Positions 45,186 through 53,792 of a stretch of DNA of 64,000 bases are shown piece after piece. Source of the stretch: Tenuifilaceae bacterium CYCD (GTDB lineage: Bacteria; Bacteroidota; Bacteroidia; Bacteroidales; Tenuifilaceae); assembly GCA_036322835.1 (NCBI GenBank), contig AP027304.1, positions 124,001-188,000 on the forward strand, written 5' to 3'. The stretch's first letter is position 1, and each line of letters starts with the position of its first letter. The notes beneath the pieces are model-generated. The model saw nothing but the letters and a program-made list of their open reading frames with translations, had not been told where the DNA came from and ran no database searches. The position numbers were made by a program, and so were the translations under genes.

Positions 45186-45611
45186 ATGATACTGCCAATT
45201 AGAGTTGCAATTGTTGCGAATAGCAAAGAGATAAGAAATTCTCTCAGGAAGTTTCTAGAACAGAATGCCGATATTGTTGTGGTAGGCGAAGCTGAAACTG
45301 AGAATGAATTTACTGAACTTGCAAAAAAACTGCCAATTGATGTAGCTCTTGTTGATCCTCAACTGCCAATTATTGAAGGCATTGCGGCCTCGTACCAAAT
45401 AGATAAAATAAATATTCCCTACCTAAAAATCGTTTTAGTATCAATGCATAATGATATGGAATACCTTATGACTATGATTGAAACTAAGGCAATGCGGAAT
45501 TTGCAGAGTAAAAGCAACTACACGTCGTTAGAAAAAGCCATTCGCTCAGTTGCTGAAAATAAACATTATTACGGAAACCCCTACTGCAACTATAATTATG
45601 CATTGAATTAA
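45186..45611 (+). CDS. Degenerate receiver-domain protein (pseudo-receiver)
   Basis: I start at ATG 45186 because the earlier TTG lies in the -7 element (141 residues). It is a paralogue of the receiver at 42556, sharing PIRVAIV, EFTELAKKLPIDVALVD and SLEKAIRSVAENKHYYG. The acidic pair is replaced (Ala11-Asn12) and the switch Lys is lost (NLQSKSN in place of YINKED), while the phospho-acceptor Asp57 remains. It is unlikely to be phosphorylated normally and may act as a constitutive or competing partner. The C-terminus is extended by a Tyr/Asn-rich tail. Confidence 0.85.
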   Translation: MILPIRVAIVANSKEIRNSLRKFLEQNADIVVVGEAETENEFTELAKKLPIDVALVDPQLPIIEGIAASYQIDKINIPYLKIVLVSMHNDMEYLMTMIETKAMRNLQSKSNYTSLEKAIRSVAENKHYYGNPYCNYNYALN

Positions 45612-45634
45612 TTGATCCTATAAATATTGAATAA

Positions 45635-45663
45635 AAAAGGTTGCTACTAAGTAGCAACCTTTT
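45635..45663. terminator. Bidirectional terminator between the degenerate receiver and the hydrogenase operon
   Basis: AAAAGGTTGCTAC and GTAGCAACCTTTT with a 3-base loop; A and T runs on both sides serve the two converging transcripts. Confidence 0.88.
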
Positions 45664-45715
45664 CGCTTAACCAACCTAAACAAATACCTGAAAAACAGGC
45701 ATTATGCTGTAAATA

Positions 45716-46201
45716 TTAATCTTCGTATTCTTTGATGATATCCTTAACACCATCAGGAGAAACACGTCCGTAAACTTTCTCGCCAATTAGCACTACTGGT
45801 GCTAATCCGCAAGCCCCTACGCAACGTAAGCAACTAAGAGAGAATTTACCATCGGGTGTGGTTTCACCAACCTTGATGGCTAGGACACGCTTAAACTCAT
45901 CCAATACCTTTTCTGCACCACGTACATAGCAAGCAGTACCAGTACAAACACTGATTGGGTGCTTACCTTTAGGAAGCATGGTAAAGAACGAGTAAAATGT
46001 TACTACTCCGTAAACCTTGGCAACTGGAATGTTTAGGTTTGCGGCCACAACTTCCTGTACTTCGGCAGGGAGGTAGCCAAAACTTTCTTGAGTCTTGTGT
46101 AGAACGTTAATTAACTCGCCTGCATCGTTGTTGAACGATTTGCAGATATCCTGAATTTTCTTAATCTGCTCTGGCTTAAGTTCAACTTTTATATGTGACA
46201 T
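45716..46201 (-). CDS. hydC: NAD-linked [FeFe]-hydrogenase subunit, NuoE-like [2Fe-2S]
   Basis: 161 residues, thioredoxin-like [2Fe-2S] protein of the NuoE/HndA family. The four ligands lie in CTGTAC and SCLRCVGACG. The N-terminal helical part (LLxVLHKTQESFGYLP) and VAKVYGVVTFYSFF are typical. It is the gamma subunit of a trimeric hydrogenase, passing electrons between the flavin subunit and HydA. It is the last gene of a four-gene run (HndB-like, HydB, HydA, HydC) transcribed from the Rex-controlled promoter near 50290. Confidence 0.95.
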   Translation of the reverse strand: MSHIKVELKPEQIKKIQDICKSFNNDAGELINVLHKTQESFGYLPAEVQEVVAANLNIPVAKVYGVVTFYSFFTMLPKGKHPISVCTGTACYVRGAEKVLDEFKRVLAIKVGETTPDGKFSLSCLRCVGACGLAPVVLIGEKVYGRVSPDGVKDIIKEYED

Positions 46202-46219
46202 TGATTTATCCTCCCTCTA

Positions 46220-47995
46220 TTAAATGTATATATCTTTATTACCCTTCTTAAAGTAATGTGTATGAAGAAGGTGATGTGCTTTTTCGCTCATGGGTTTACC
46301 CAAGAACTCTTCATACAATTGCTTAATATATGGGTTCTCATGCGACTTTCTAATAGTCTTACTAGCGTCTTCGTTATAAATTGCAGCCATACGGGCCTTA
46401 ATTATCGAAGAATCGCCATGGTGTAAAGGTTGACCACCACCACCAATACATCCACCAGGACAAGCCATGATTTCTATTGCATGGTAGTTTGCTTTGCCTG
46501 CACGTACATCATCTAGAAGTTTACGTGCATTTCCTAAGCCGTGTGCAATTCCAATATTGATTGGAAGACCATTGAAATCGATAGTAGCAGAACGAATACC
46601 TTCCATACCACGAAGTTCTGTAAAGTCAACTTTTGGCAAAGTTTTGCCAGTTTGAACCTCGTATGCAGTACGAACAGCAGCCTCAATAACACCACCAGTA
46701 GCACCAAAAATAACAGCAGCACCTGTTGACTCACCTAGAGGACGATCAAAATCTTCATCGGCTAAATCAACAAAGTTGATATTGAATTGCTTAATTAGAT
46801 GCGCAAGTTCACGGGTTGAAATTGAATAATCAACATCAGGATTGTTATCGTGCTTGAACTCTTCGCGTTGGCACTCATACTTCTTAGCCAAGCAAGGCAT
46901 TACTGATACAACCACTAAATCCTCGCGTTTCTTACCTAGTTTCTCAGCAAAGTATGATTTTGCAATTGCACCGAACATCTGCTGTGGAGATTTTGCGGTT
47001 GAAGGTACATCAAGCATATCGTTATAGTTGGTTTCGAAGAAGTTCACCCAACCTGGACAGCAACTTGTAAGGATAGGCAACTTAACGCTCTTATCGCCAT
47101 TTAAGTGACGGGTTAAACGACCAAGTAACTCGGTTCCTTCTTCCATGATGGTAAGGTCGGCAGCAAAATCAGTATCGAATACAAAATCGAAACCTAATTT
47201 ACGTAGGGCTGCAGCCATTTTTCCAGTAACCGAAGTACCTGGCTCCATTCCAAACTCCTCGCCTAATGCTGCACGTACAGCTGGTGCGGTTTGGACAAGA
47301 ACAGTTTTAGTAGGATCGGATAAAGCACGAATTACTTTTCCGGTATGATCAACCTCGGTTAAAGCACCAGTAGGACAAACAGCCACGCACTGTCCGCAGA
47401 AAGTGCAAGGCGATTTTTGTAAATCTTGCTCAAAAGCAGGAGCAACAACTGCCATAAAACCACGGTTTACAGCACTTAACGCACCAACTGTTTGAACATC
47501 GTTACACATTGTTTCGCAACGACGGCACATGATACATTTGTCTACATCGCGAATGATTGAAGGCGAAAAGTCCTTCTTGTAGGTAGACATTTCGGCGTAT
47601 TCCTGTCCAGGAATTTCGCGAATACCCAAGCGAACTGCCATATCCTGCAAATCGCAACGACCACTTTTGGGGCATGTTAAGCAATCCTTTGGGTGATCCG
47701 AAAGGATTAACTCCAAAACTGTACGACGAGCATTGATTACACGGGTAGTGTGAGTTTTAACCACCATACCATTCATACAGTCGGTAGAACAGCTAGGCGC
47801 AAGATTTCTACGTCCTTCAACCTCTACCACGCAAATTCTACAGCCAGCAGGTTTGTTTTCAACCTTAAGGTCGTGTAAATCCATGTAGCAAAGAACAGGA
47901 ATGTCGATTCCTAAGCTTTTTGCTGCTTTATAAATAGTTGTCCCCTTAGGTACTTCTATTTCTCTATTATCTATTGTAAGTTTTACTGTTTCCAT
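46220..47995 (-). CDS. hydA: [FeFe]-hydrogenase catalytic subunit, locus 1
   Basis: 591 residues. An N-terminal [2Fe-2S] domain (GCRICVVEVEG), a His-Cys [4Fe-4S] site (LSDHPKDCLTCPKSGRC), two [4Fe-4S] ferredoxin sites (CIMCRRCETMC and CTFCGQCVAVC), then the H-cluster domain with canonical L1 TSCCPGW, L2 MPCLAKKYE and L3 EIMACPGGCIGGGGQP. A small-subunit-like helical tail ends the protein. This architecture matches HydA/HndD of trimeric NAD-dependent, often electron-bifurcating hydrogenases: proton reduction to H2 or the reverse with NADH and ferredoxin. Confidence 0.97.
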   Translation of the reverse strand: METVKLTIDNREIEVPKGTTIYKAAKSLGIDIPVLCYMDLHDLKVENKPAGCRICVVEVEGRRNLAPSCSTDCMNGMVVKTHTTRVINARRTVLELILSDHPKDCLTCPKSGRCDLQDMAVRLGIREIPGQEYAEMSTYKKDFSPSIIRDVDKCIMCRRCETMCNDVQTVGALSAVNRGFMAVVAPAFEQDLQKSPCTFCGQCVAVCPTGALTEVDHTGKVIRALSDPTKTVLVQTAPAVRAALGEEFGMEPGTSVTGKMAAALRKLGFDFVFDTDFAADLTIMEEGTELLGRLTRHLNGDKSVKLPILTSCCPGWVNFFETNYNDMLDVPSTAKSPQQMFGAIAKSYFAEKLGKKREDLVVVSVMPCLAKKYECQREEFKHDNNPDVDYSISTRELAHLIKQFNINFVDLADEDFDRPLGESTGAAVIFGATGGVIEAAVRTAYEVQTGKTLPKVDFTELRGMEGIRSATIDFNGLPINIGIAHGLGNARKLLDDVRAGKANYHAIEIMACPGGCIGGGGQPLHHGDSSIIKARMAAIYNEDASKTIRKSHENPYIKQLYEEFLGKPMSEKAHHLLHTHYFKKGNKDIYI

Positions 47996-48008
47996 TGTTC
48001 ACCCCTAA

Positions 48009-49802
48009 TTATTGAATGCTAATAGCATTGAATTTACATTTCTCAATACATGCACCGCACTTAATACATATTGCAGTGTCTATTTCATGAGGTTTTTTAC
48101 GCTCACCGCTGATTGCATTAACAGGACAGTTACGAGCACATGCTGTACATCCAACGCAAGCTTCAGGATCAATCACATACTGCATTAAAGACTTACATCT
48201 TCCCGCAGGACATTTCTTGTCGACAACGTGAGCAACATACTCATCATAGAAATTATCAAGTGTAGAAAGAACTGGGTTTGGTGAAGTTTGACCAAGACCG
48301 CAAAGCGCAGTATCCTTGATAACCTGCGAAAGGTTGCGTAGTCTGTCTAAGTCCTCCATAGTTCCATCGCCTTTGGTAATCTTTTCGAGTAACTCGTAAA
48401 GACGTTTATTTCCGATACGGCATGGAGAACATTTACCACAACTTTCCTCAACGGTAAAGTCTAGGTAGAATTTCGCAACAGCAACCATACAGTCATCCTC
48501 ATCCATTACAATCATACCACCAGAGCCCATCATTGAACCAGCAGCAATTAGATTGTCATAATCAATAGGAGTGTCTAAATGCTTTTCAGTTAAGCAGCCG
48601 CCAGATGGGCCACCTGTTTGAACAGCCTTAAACTTTTTACCATTCTTTATTCCTCCGCCAATTTCAAAAATAATCTCGCGAAGGGTAATCCCCATTGGCA
48701 CCTCAATTAAGCCAACGTTATTGATTTTACCTGCCAACGCAAACACTTTCGTTCCTTTCGATTTTTCGGTTCCGATTGATGAATACCAATCCGCACCTTT
48801 TAGTATGATAGGACAAACATTTGCAAAGGTTTCAACATTGTTAACGTTGGTGGGTTTAGCCATATAACCACTTTCTGCTGGGAATGGAGGCTTAACGGTT
48901 GGTTCTCCACGTAATCCTTCCATGGAATGAATCAATGCAGTTTCTTCGCCGCAAACAAAAGCTCCAGCACCATAACGAAGTTCAATATCAAAATCAAATC
49001 CTGATCCTAATATATCTTTTCCAAGTAGGCCATATTCACGAGCCTGTGCAATTGCAACTTTCAAGCGTTGAATTGCAAGTGGGTACTCAGCGCGGATATA
49101 AACTAAACCTTTTGTAGCACCAATACAGTATCCGCAAATAGCCATAGCTTCAATTACAGAGTGTGGATCACCCTCTAGAACAGAACGATCCATGAAAGCA
49201 CCTGGGTCGCCCTCATCGGCATTACATACAACGTATTTTTGATCGGCCTTATTTTTACTGGCAATTTCCCATTTAATACCTGTTGGGAAACCACCGCCTC
49301 CACGACCGCGAAGACCTGATTTCTTAATTATATCAATAGTTTGCTGAGGATCTAGTTCTGCTAAGGCTTTTCCTATAGCCTGATAACCATCGCGAGCAAT
49401 ATACTCGTCAATATTTTCAGGATTAATAAATCCGCAATTACGTAAAGCTATACGTATTTGCTTACGATAAAAGCCCATATGCTTTGAATCCGATATGTGC
49501 TCATTTTTAGCAGGATCAGTATAAAGCAAGCGGGTAACTTTACGTCCTTTTACTATATGCTCCTTAACAATTTCAGCAGCATCTTCAGGTTTAACCTGGG
49601 TGTAGAATGTATTATCGGGTAGAACCTTAACAATAGGCCCTTTTTCGCAGAAGCCAAAGCAACCTGTCATGATTACTTGAACATCATTCTCCATGCCATT
49701 GGCAACCAATTCCGATTTTAACTTTTCTACAATCGCATCGCTTGAGGAAGCCCTACAACCGGTGCCTCCGCAAACTAGTAAATGCATTTTATACTTTGCC
49801 AT
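48009..49802 (-). CDS. hydB: NAD-linked [FeFe]-hydrogenase flavin subunit, NuoF-like, full length
   Basis: 597 residues. The N-terminal thioredoxin-like [2Fe-2S] domain (CGGTGCRAS, TGCFGFCEKGP) precedes the NuoF core with FMN/NAD sites (GLRGRGGGGFPTGIKWE, VVCNADEGDPGAFMDRS). The [4Fe-4S] ligands follow (ESCGKCSPCRIG, CGLGQ). A C-terminal 2x[4Fe-4S] ferredoxin closes the chain (CVGCTACARNCPVNAI, CIKCGACIEKC). This full domain set is the one seen in electron-bifurcating HydB subunits. Confidence 0.96.
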   Translation of the reverse strand: MAKYKMHLLVCGGTGCRASSSDAIVEKLKSELVANGMENDVQVIMTGCFGFCEKGPIVKVLPDNTFYTQVKPEDAAEIVKEHIVKGRKVTRLLYTDPAKNEHISDSKHMGFYRKQIRIALRNCGFINPENIDEYIARDGYQAIGKALAELDPQQTIDIIKKSGLRGRGGGGFPTGIKWEIASKNKADQKYVVCNADEGDPGAFMDRSVLEGDPHSVIEAMAICGYCIGATKGLVYIRAEYPLAIQRLKVAIAQAREYGLLGKDILGSGFDFDIELRYGAGAFVCGEETALIHSMEGLRGEPTVKPPFPAESGYMAKPTNVNNVETFANVCPIILKGADWYSSIGTEKSKGTKVFALAGKINNVGLIEVPMGITLREIIFEIGGGIKNGKKFKAVQTGGPSGGCLTEKHLDTPIDYDNLIAAGSMMGSGGMIVMDEDDCMVAVAKFYLDFTVEESCGKCSPCRIGNKRLYELLEKITKGDGTMEDLDRLRNLSQVIKDTALCGLGQTSPNPVLSTLDNFYDEYVAHVVDKKCPAGRCKSLMQYVIDPEACVGCTACARNCPVNAISGERKKPHEIDTAICIKCGACIEKCKFNAISIQ

Positions 49803-49822
49803 TACAAGTACCTCCTGATGGA

Positions 49823-50221
49823 TTATTTGTTATCAATTGTCTCGTAGTTTGTTGGGATTATGCCATCAACTAATTCGCCATTCTTGATATATTTTTCAAT
49901 AATATCATCGGCCTTTTTGTTATCGACATATCCAAAAATCACTGGCTCCTTACCAGGAAGCTTCACCTCAATAGTTGGTTCGGCGTAGCAGTATCCCATG
50001 CATCCTGTTTGAGTAACAACTGCCTGAATACCTCTTTTATCCAGTTCCTCCATCATGAATTCCATCACAGTTTTAGCACCGGAGGCAATTCCACACGTAG
50101 CCATCGCTACTTTAATTTGCACTAGGCTTTCTGATGAATCACCCTTCTCTCTAATGTCAATCTTAGACTGTAGGGTTTCTTTCATTTTCTTCAGATCAGC
50201 CAACGATTTAACTTTTGTCAT
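49823..50221 (-). CDS. [2Fe-2S] thioredoxin-like ferredoxin, HndB-like
   Basis: 132 residues with the thioredoxin-like [2Fe-2S] fold. Ligand cysteines are seen in MATCGIASGA and QTGCMGYCYAEP. It resembles HndB of Desulfovibrio and the small gene beside the Thermotoga hyd operon. The probable role is an extra electron-transfer component or an assembly partner of HydB, whose N-terminal domain has the same fold. It is first in its transcription unit, behind a Rex-type operator. Confidence 0.85.
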   Translation of the reverse strand: MTKVKSLADLKKMKETLQSKIDIREKGDSSESLVQIKVAMATCGIASGAKTVMEFMMEELDKRGIQAVVTQTGCMGYCYAEPTIEVKLPGKEPVIFGYVDNKKADDIIEKYIKNGELVDGIIPTNYETIDNK

Positions 50222-50282
50222 AGTTAATTCTATTTGTATGTATTGGGTTGGTTTGAATAACGTTATTATAAGTTTTCGAGCA

Positions 50283-50315
50283 CAAAATTACTCTTACTTG
50301 TTAATTCGTTAACAA
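50283..50315 (-). promoter_or_regulatory. Promoter with perfect Rex-type operator before hydrogenase locus 1
   Basis: TTGTTAATTCGTTAACAA (50298-50315) matches the Rex consensus TTGTTAAnnnnTTAACAA at all 14 specified positions. On the minus strand a -7 element TAATTTTG (50283-50290) follows it, and ATTG (50313-50316) may be the -33 box. Bound Rex would cover the promoter and block transcription until NADH rises. Confidence 0.85.
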
Positions 50316-50330
50316 TTGATTTTATGTTTT

Positions 50331-50885
50331 TCAGCCTAATTCACTTATTTGTAATTCGTCTAAATTTGATGAGATCAATTCTTTAATAAGCGGGTAAACG
50401 CTGGGGTTATTAACAGCCACTCCATCCAATGCCGCTAAAATGTCAGCTGTAGATATGGAAAACTCATCGGAACCACGCTTGTAAATGAATAAAAAGTTAG
50501 TATCGGGATACGAACATATAAGCATACTAACGACACCGGCAACATCGCCAATAGGCAAACAATCAATATTATTTGGGTTTAGAGTGGCTTTAAGCGATGT
50601 TCCCTGCCCCAAAGCAGACTCTATCTGCATACTTCCTCCTGCTCGCTCGGTATTTTGCTTCAGCAAAGGAATACCCAGCCCAACTTTACGAGTTGTACGG
50701 GTTGTAGTATAAGGATCGGTAACACTTTGAAGAAATTCAGGGCTCATTCCCTTTCCGTTATCCGTTATGATTATAGCAAGATAGTCGTTTTTTTTGTCAA
50801 CTTCAATTCTAATTTCAATATTAGAAGCCTGAGCGACAACAGAATTCTGAACAATATCGAGTATATGCAGCGATAAATCCTTCAT
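50331..50885 (-). CDS. HATPase-domain protein of the hydrogenase regulatory module
   Basis: 184 residues. It has a GHKL ATPase fold with an N-box-like DIVQNSVVAQASNIEIRIE, a G1 box ITDNGKGMSP, a G2 region TRKVGLGIPLLKQN and GQGTSLKATL, but no histidine phospho-acceptor domain. Similar genes accompany hydABC in Thermotoga and clostridia without a proven role. It may phosphorylate or bind a partner in the module (DRTGG, PHP or sensory hydrogenase protein). It lies 18 bases after the PHP gene. Confidence 0.82.
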   Translation of the reverse strand: MKDLSLHILDIVQNSVVAQASNIEIRIEVDKKNDYLAIIITDNGKGMSPEFLQSVTDPYTTTRTTRKVGLGIPLLKQNTERAGGSMQIESALGQGTSLKATLNPNNIDCLPIGDVAGVVSMLICSYPDTNFLFIYKRGSDEFSISTADILAALDGVAVNNPSVYPLIKELISSNLDELQISELG

Positions 50886-50903
50886 ATTTCGAACTAAATT
50901 TTT

Positions 50904-51632
50904 TTATACCAAATACCTACTTTCTACAATTGCCAGCTTCAGATCCTCAAAAGATAAATCATTCATCAAAAATGTTGTAGATATTGTCCCTATTTGATCT
51001 AGCATATGGGCATCGGAACTTCTAACAAAACGTTTCCTTGTAACAAAAGGGTTTGACGCTAAAAATTTTTCCTCGGTGGTATATTTTGACAACTCAATGG
51101 CATCATATTTTAAATCGGGAGGTACAAAGCCAAGTTGACTAGTTAGGCTATACTTTGGCCTATCGGCATGAGCAGGAATGAATAAACCCCCGTTGCCGTG
51201 CACAAATGCTTCAATATCATTAATTCCTTTTGATAAAGCTCCGTGCAAAAGGTATTCAACCTCCTCAACAATTTCTTCCTGCTCATTCACCACAACCTGA
51301 TAGCCAAAAATGTCAGGATTATTTGGAACTCTTTGGATGTTTTCTTCGATATATTCTTGAAGTTTTAACCGACTATCATTATCCTCAAACAGGCACACAC
51401 AATGCACCTCCTCACGAGTAGTAACTTCTGCCCCAAAAACCGCGAGAATACCTAATCTTTCAGCAATCCTCTGAACCAATGGACCATGTAAAGTAGAATT
51501 ATGATCTGTAACCGCTATAATATCTAAACCAACCGCCTTTGCTCTATTTACAATATTTACAGGACTCATCTCCAAATCGGCACAAGGAGATAAAACACTA
51601 TGGATGTGCAAATCGGCACGGTATTGATTCAT
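50904..51632 (-). CDS. PHP-domain phosphoesterase-like protein, hydrogenase regulatory module
   Basis: 242 residues. The PHP metal-binding residues are in place: DLHIHSVLSPC, VTDHNS, FGAEVTTREE, IPAHADRP and SSDAHML. PHP domains are Mn/Zn/Fe-dependent phosphoesterases. In this conserved hydrogenase neighbourhood it could hydrolyse a phospho-protein or nucleotide signal. The start codon overlaps the stop of the preceding DRTGG gene, indicating translational coupling. Confidence 0.88.
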   Translation of the reverse strand: MNQYRADLHIHSVLSPCADLEMSPVNIVNRAKAVGLDIIAVTDHNSTLHGPLVQRIAERLGILAVFGAEVTTREEVHCVCLFEDNDSRLKLQEYIEENIQRVPNNPDIFGYQVVVNEQEEIVEEVEYLLHGALSKGINDIEAFVHGNGGLFIPAHADRPKYSLTSQLGFVPPDLKYDAIELSKYTTEEKFLASNPFVTRKRFVRSSDAHMLDQIGTISTTFLMNDLSFEDLKLAIVESRYLV

Positions 51633-51967
51633 TATTTATTTAATAGCTGATATAGTTTTCCTGTTATCTCAAATGCTTCTAAACTTGTACCTAATACCGG
51701 AATTCCTTCGTTATTACTCTGCTGCAATGTATTTTGTTCCGGTTCAAATCCCTTAACAAGAATAATTGCCGATAATTCTTTTAGCGAGGCAATAGCCATT
51801 ACATTTATATGCGTTTGCAACGTAATCCATACCATTCCAGCATCGGCATTACCCATCACATCACTGAGCAAGTCGGAAGTATAACCTCCTGTAATCTCCT
51901 GATTTAACCCCTCGCTTCCCGAAAATAATTTTAAGTCTAAATGCTTTACAATATCTGCAACTGTCAT
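51632..51967 (-). CDS. DRTGG-domain protein 1, hydrogenase regulatory module
   Basis: 111 residues, essentially one DRTGG domain: opening VADIVKHLDLKLFSGSEG, then GGYTSDLLSDVMGNA and AIILVKGFEPEQNT. DRTGG domains also occur in phosphotransacetylase-linked and CBS-linked proteins, probably as regulatory ligand-binding units; no biochemical activity is established. It lies 8 bases after the sensory hydrogenase-like gene and overlaps the PHP gene start. Confidence 0.85.
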   Translation of the reverse strand: MTVADIVKHLDLKLFSGSEGLNQEITGGYTSDLLSDVMGNADAGMVWITLQTHINVMAIASLKELSAIILVKGFEPEQNTLQQSNNEGIPVLGTSLEAFEITGKLYQLLNK

Positions 51968-51975
51968 AATTATAA

Positions 51976-53349
51976 CTATTTATTCCTGATTGGTTTTTCA
52001 CAATTTTTCAAAAAACGGTTGTCCCCCCAAATTTTCTTCATAATCCTAAACGAGTGTTCTGGATCTAATTTAGTCTGCTCCATAATCTTCTGTAGAAATA
52101 CGCAGCGAGAAATAGCACCTTCGCCCCGTACAATATCTTCAGCAAGAGCCAAGCACGATGGTGCGCCACATACACCACAATCTATTCCAGGGAGATAACA
52201 CATTAAGCGGTTTACACGCTCCATTTTTTTCATGGCAACAGCCATATCTTCATCCAGCTTAACCATTGAACGGGGCTCAACCCGACCCAACCCAATTTTC
52301 CCCACTAAAAATTTTTGATACTCTATCAGTTTTGAACTTGCAACCCTTGGAGTATCACCAGGAAAATTTCTCATCGATCGTTTCCTTAACAATTCAGCCG
52401 TTAAAAACCTATTGCTAGCCGCAAGAATTCCTCCCGCACAACTTTCGTCACATGCCCGTAATTCAAGAAAGTCGACACCTGAAACCTCGTCATTTTCGAT
52501 CTTTTCTAAAAACTCAATAACATTATAAATCCCATCAATAGCCATTGTCCGACCCTCAACATTAGCGGCCTCGCCATTAGTCAATGCCCAAGTAATGCTC
52601 CTCGATGATAGCGCTGGCCTATCATCATTGGTATTCCGATCTACAGTTCTCTTCTTAATCTCATGTAATGTCCTGTTGTATATTAAATCCATATTGATAA
52701 CTCCTGTTAGCTCAGATTTATCTTCGCCAACAGGGCTTTTTACTGCAGCAATCTTTGCAGCACAAGGCGTTACATAAAATATTCCAATTTCACTTTCTGG
52801 TATTCCACTTTCACTGTATTTCTTTCTCAAGTAAGAAGTTGTTAAATCCAAAGGAGGACGCAAAAGCATTATATTTCCTACTAACCATGGAAATTTTACT
52901 TGAACAAGTCTTACAATTGCAGGGCAAAACGAAGATATGATTGGCTTTTTAGTCTGATTTTTAACGATATAATCGTTAATCTGAGGAATTAGGTATTCCA
53001 CAGAATCCTCAACTTCTATAACTTCGGAAAATCCGATATTTAGTAACGCCTGTATCACCATTGCAGGATTAACATCCTCAGGATATTGTCCAAATAATAC
53101 AGATGGCACCATTACTATTCGATGCCTATAGCTAAAAATATTCTGGAAATCATCCTGTTCAACAATTATGGCCCCAGTTGGACAAACCCTATAGCATTCA
53201 CCACAGTCGATGCACCTATTGCTATGTAAATGGGCTTTCCCTCCCGTTACTCTTAGAGCCTCAGTAGGACAAGCCCTCATGCAGTGAGCACAACCAACAC
53301 ATACGTCAGTTCTTATTTTTAGGGCATGATGAAAACTAACCTTTTCCAA
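51976..53349 (-). CDS. Sensory-type [FeFe]-hydrogenase-like protein
   Basis: 457 residues. Two N-terminal [4Fe-4S] sites (CVGCAHCMRACP, CIDCGECYRVCP) precede a reduced H-cluster domain. L1 reads SSFCPAI rather than TSCCPxW, L2 is TPCAAKIAAV, L3 is ELRACDESCAGG. The four cubane-ligand cysteines are kept, but the proton-relay Cys is replaced by Phe. A C-terminal CGVCGAPSC Fe-S domain follows. This resembles the TM1421-type proteins beside bifurcating hydrogenases and fits a redox or H2 sensor better than an enzyme. It is surrounded by HATPase, DRTGG and PHP genes. Confidence 0.85.
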   Translation of the reverse strand: MEKVSFHHALKIRTDVCVGCAHCMRACPTEALRVTGGKAHLHSNRCIDCGECYRVCPTGAIIVEQDDFQNIFSYRHRIVMVPSVLFGQYPEDVNPAMVIQALLNIGFSEVIEVEDSVEYLIPQINDYIVKNQTKKPIISSFCPAIVRLVQVKFPWLVGNIMLLRPPLDLTTSYLRKKYSESGIPESEIGIFYVTPCAAKIAAVKSPVGEDKSELTGVINMDLIYNRTLHEIKKRTVDRNTNDDRPALSSRSITWALTNGEAANVEGRTMAIDGIYNVIEFLEKIENDEVSGVDFLELRACDESCAGGILAASNRFLTAELLRKRSMRNFPGDTPRVASSKLIEYQKFLVGKIGLGRVEPRSMVKLDEDMAVAMKKMERVNRLMCYLPGIDCGVCGAPSCLALAEDIVRGEGAISRCVFLQKIMEQTKLDPEHSFRIMKKIWGDNRFLKNCEKPIRNK

Positions 53350-53352
53350 AAC

Positions 53353-53784
53353 CTATTCTCCTTCCTTTGAACCTTTCAGGTATACAGTAATCTCCAAATA
53401 AGTTCCCAGTCCAACTTCACTAGATATTTTAAAATCATCCGAATTATCCTTGATATTAGGCAACCCCATCCCTGCTCCAAATCCCATCTCTCTTACAATT
53501 GGCGAAGCTGTTGAAAACCCTGGCTGCATAGCCAATCCTATATCAGGAATTCCTGGACCATTGTCATCTAGCGCTATAATAATTTTCTCAGTATCTATAT
53601 CTACTGATATTAACCCATTAAAGGCATGAGCAGCAATATTCACCTCTCCTTCGTACAATGCTACAACCACACGTTTAATAATAGTCGAATCGACATTAAG
53701 CTGTTTAAGAATTTTCTTAATCTGGCTAGAAGCATTGCCTGCCCTAACAAAATCGCCACCCTGAACTTTAAACTCAAAATGCAT
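53353..53784 (-). CDS. SpoIIAB/RsbW-like ATPase, hydrogenase regulatory module
   Basis: 143 residues with an anti-sigma-factor-kinase-type GHKL fold: VVVALYEGEVNIAAHA (N box), IIALDDNGPGIPDI (G1) and FGAGMGLPNIKDNSDDF (G2). Proteins of this shape phosphorylate a serine of a STAS partner. A STAS gene exists at 37493, but no STAS gene is in this operon. It overlaps or abuts its neighbours (3 bases before the sensory hydrogenase gene), suggesting a complex with it. Confidence 0.85.
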   Translation of the reverse strand: MHFEFKVQGGDFVRAGNASSQIKKILKQLNVDSTIIKRVVVALYEGEVNIAAHAFNGLISVDIDTEKIIIALDDNGPGIPDIGLAMQPGFSTASPIVREMGFGAGMGLPNIKDNSDDFKISSEVGLGTYLEITVYLKGSKEGE

Positions 53785-53792
53785 TGCTACCT

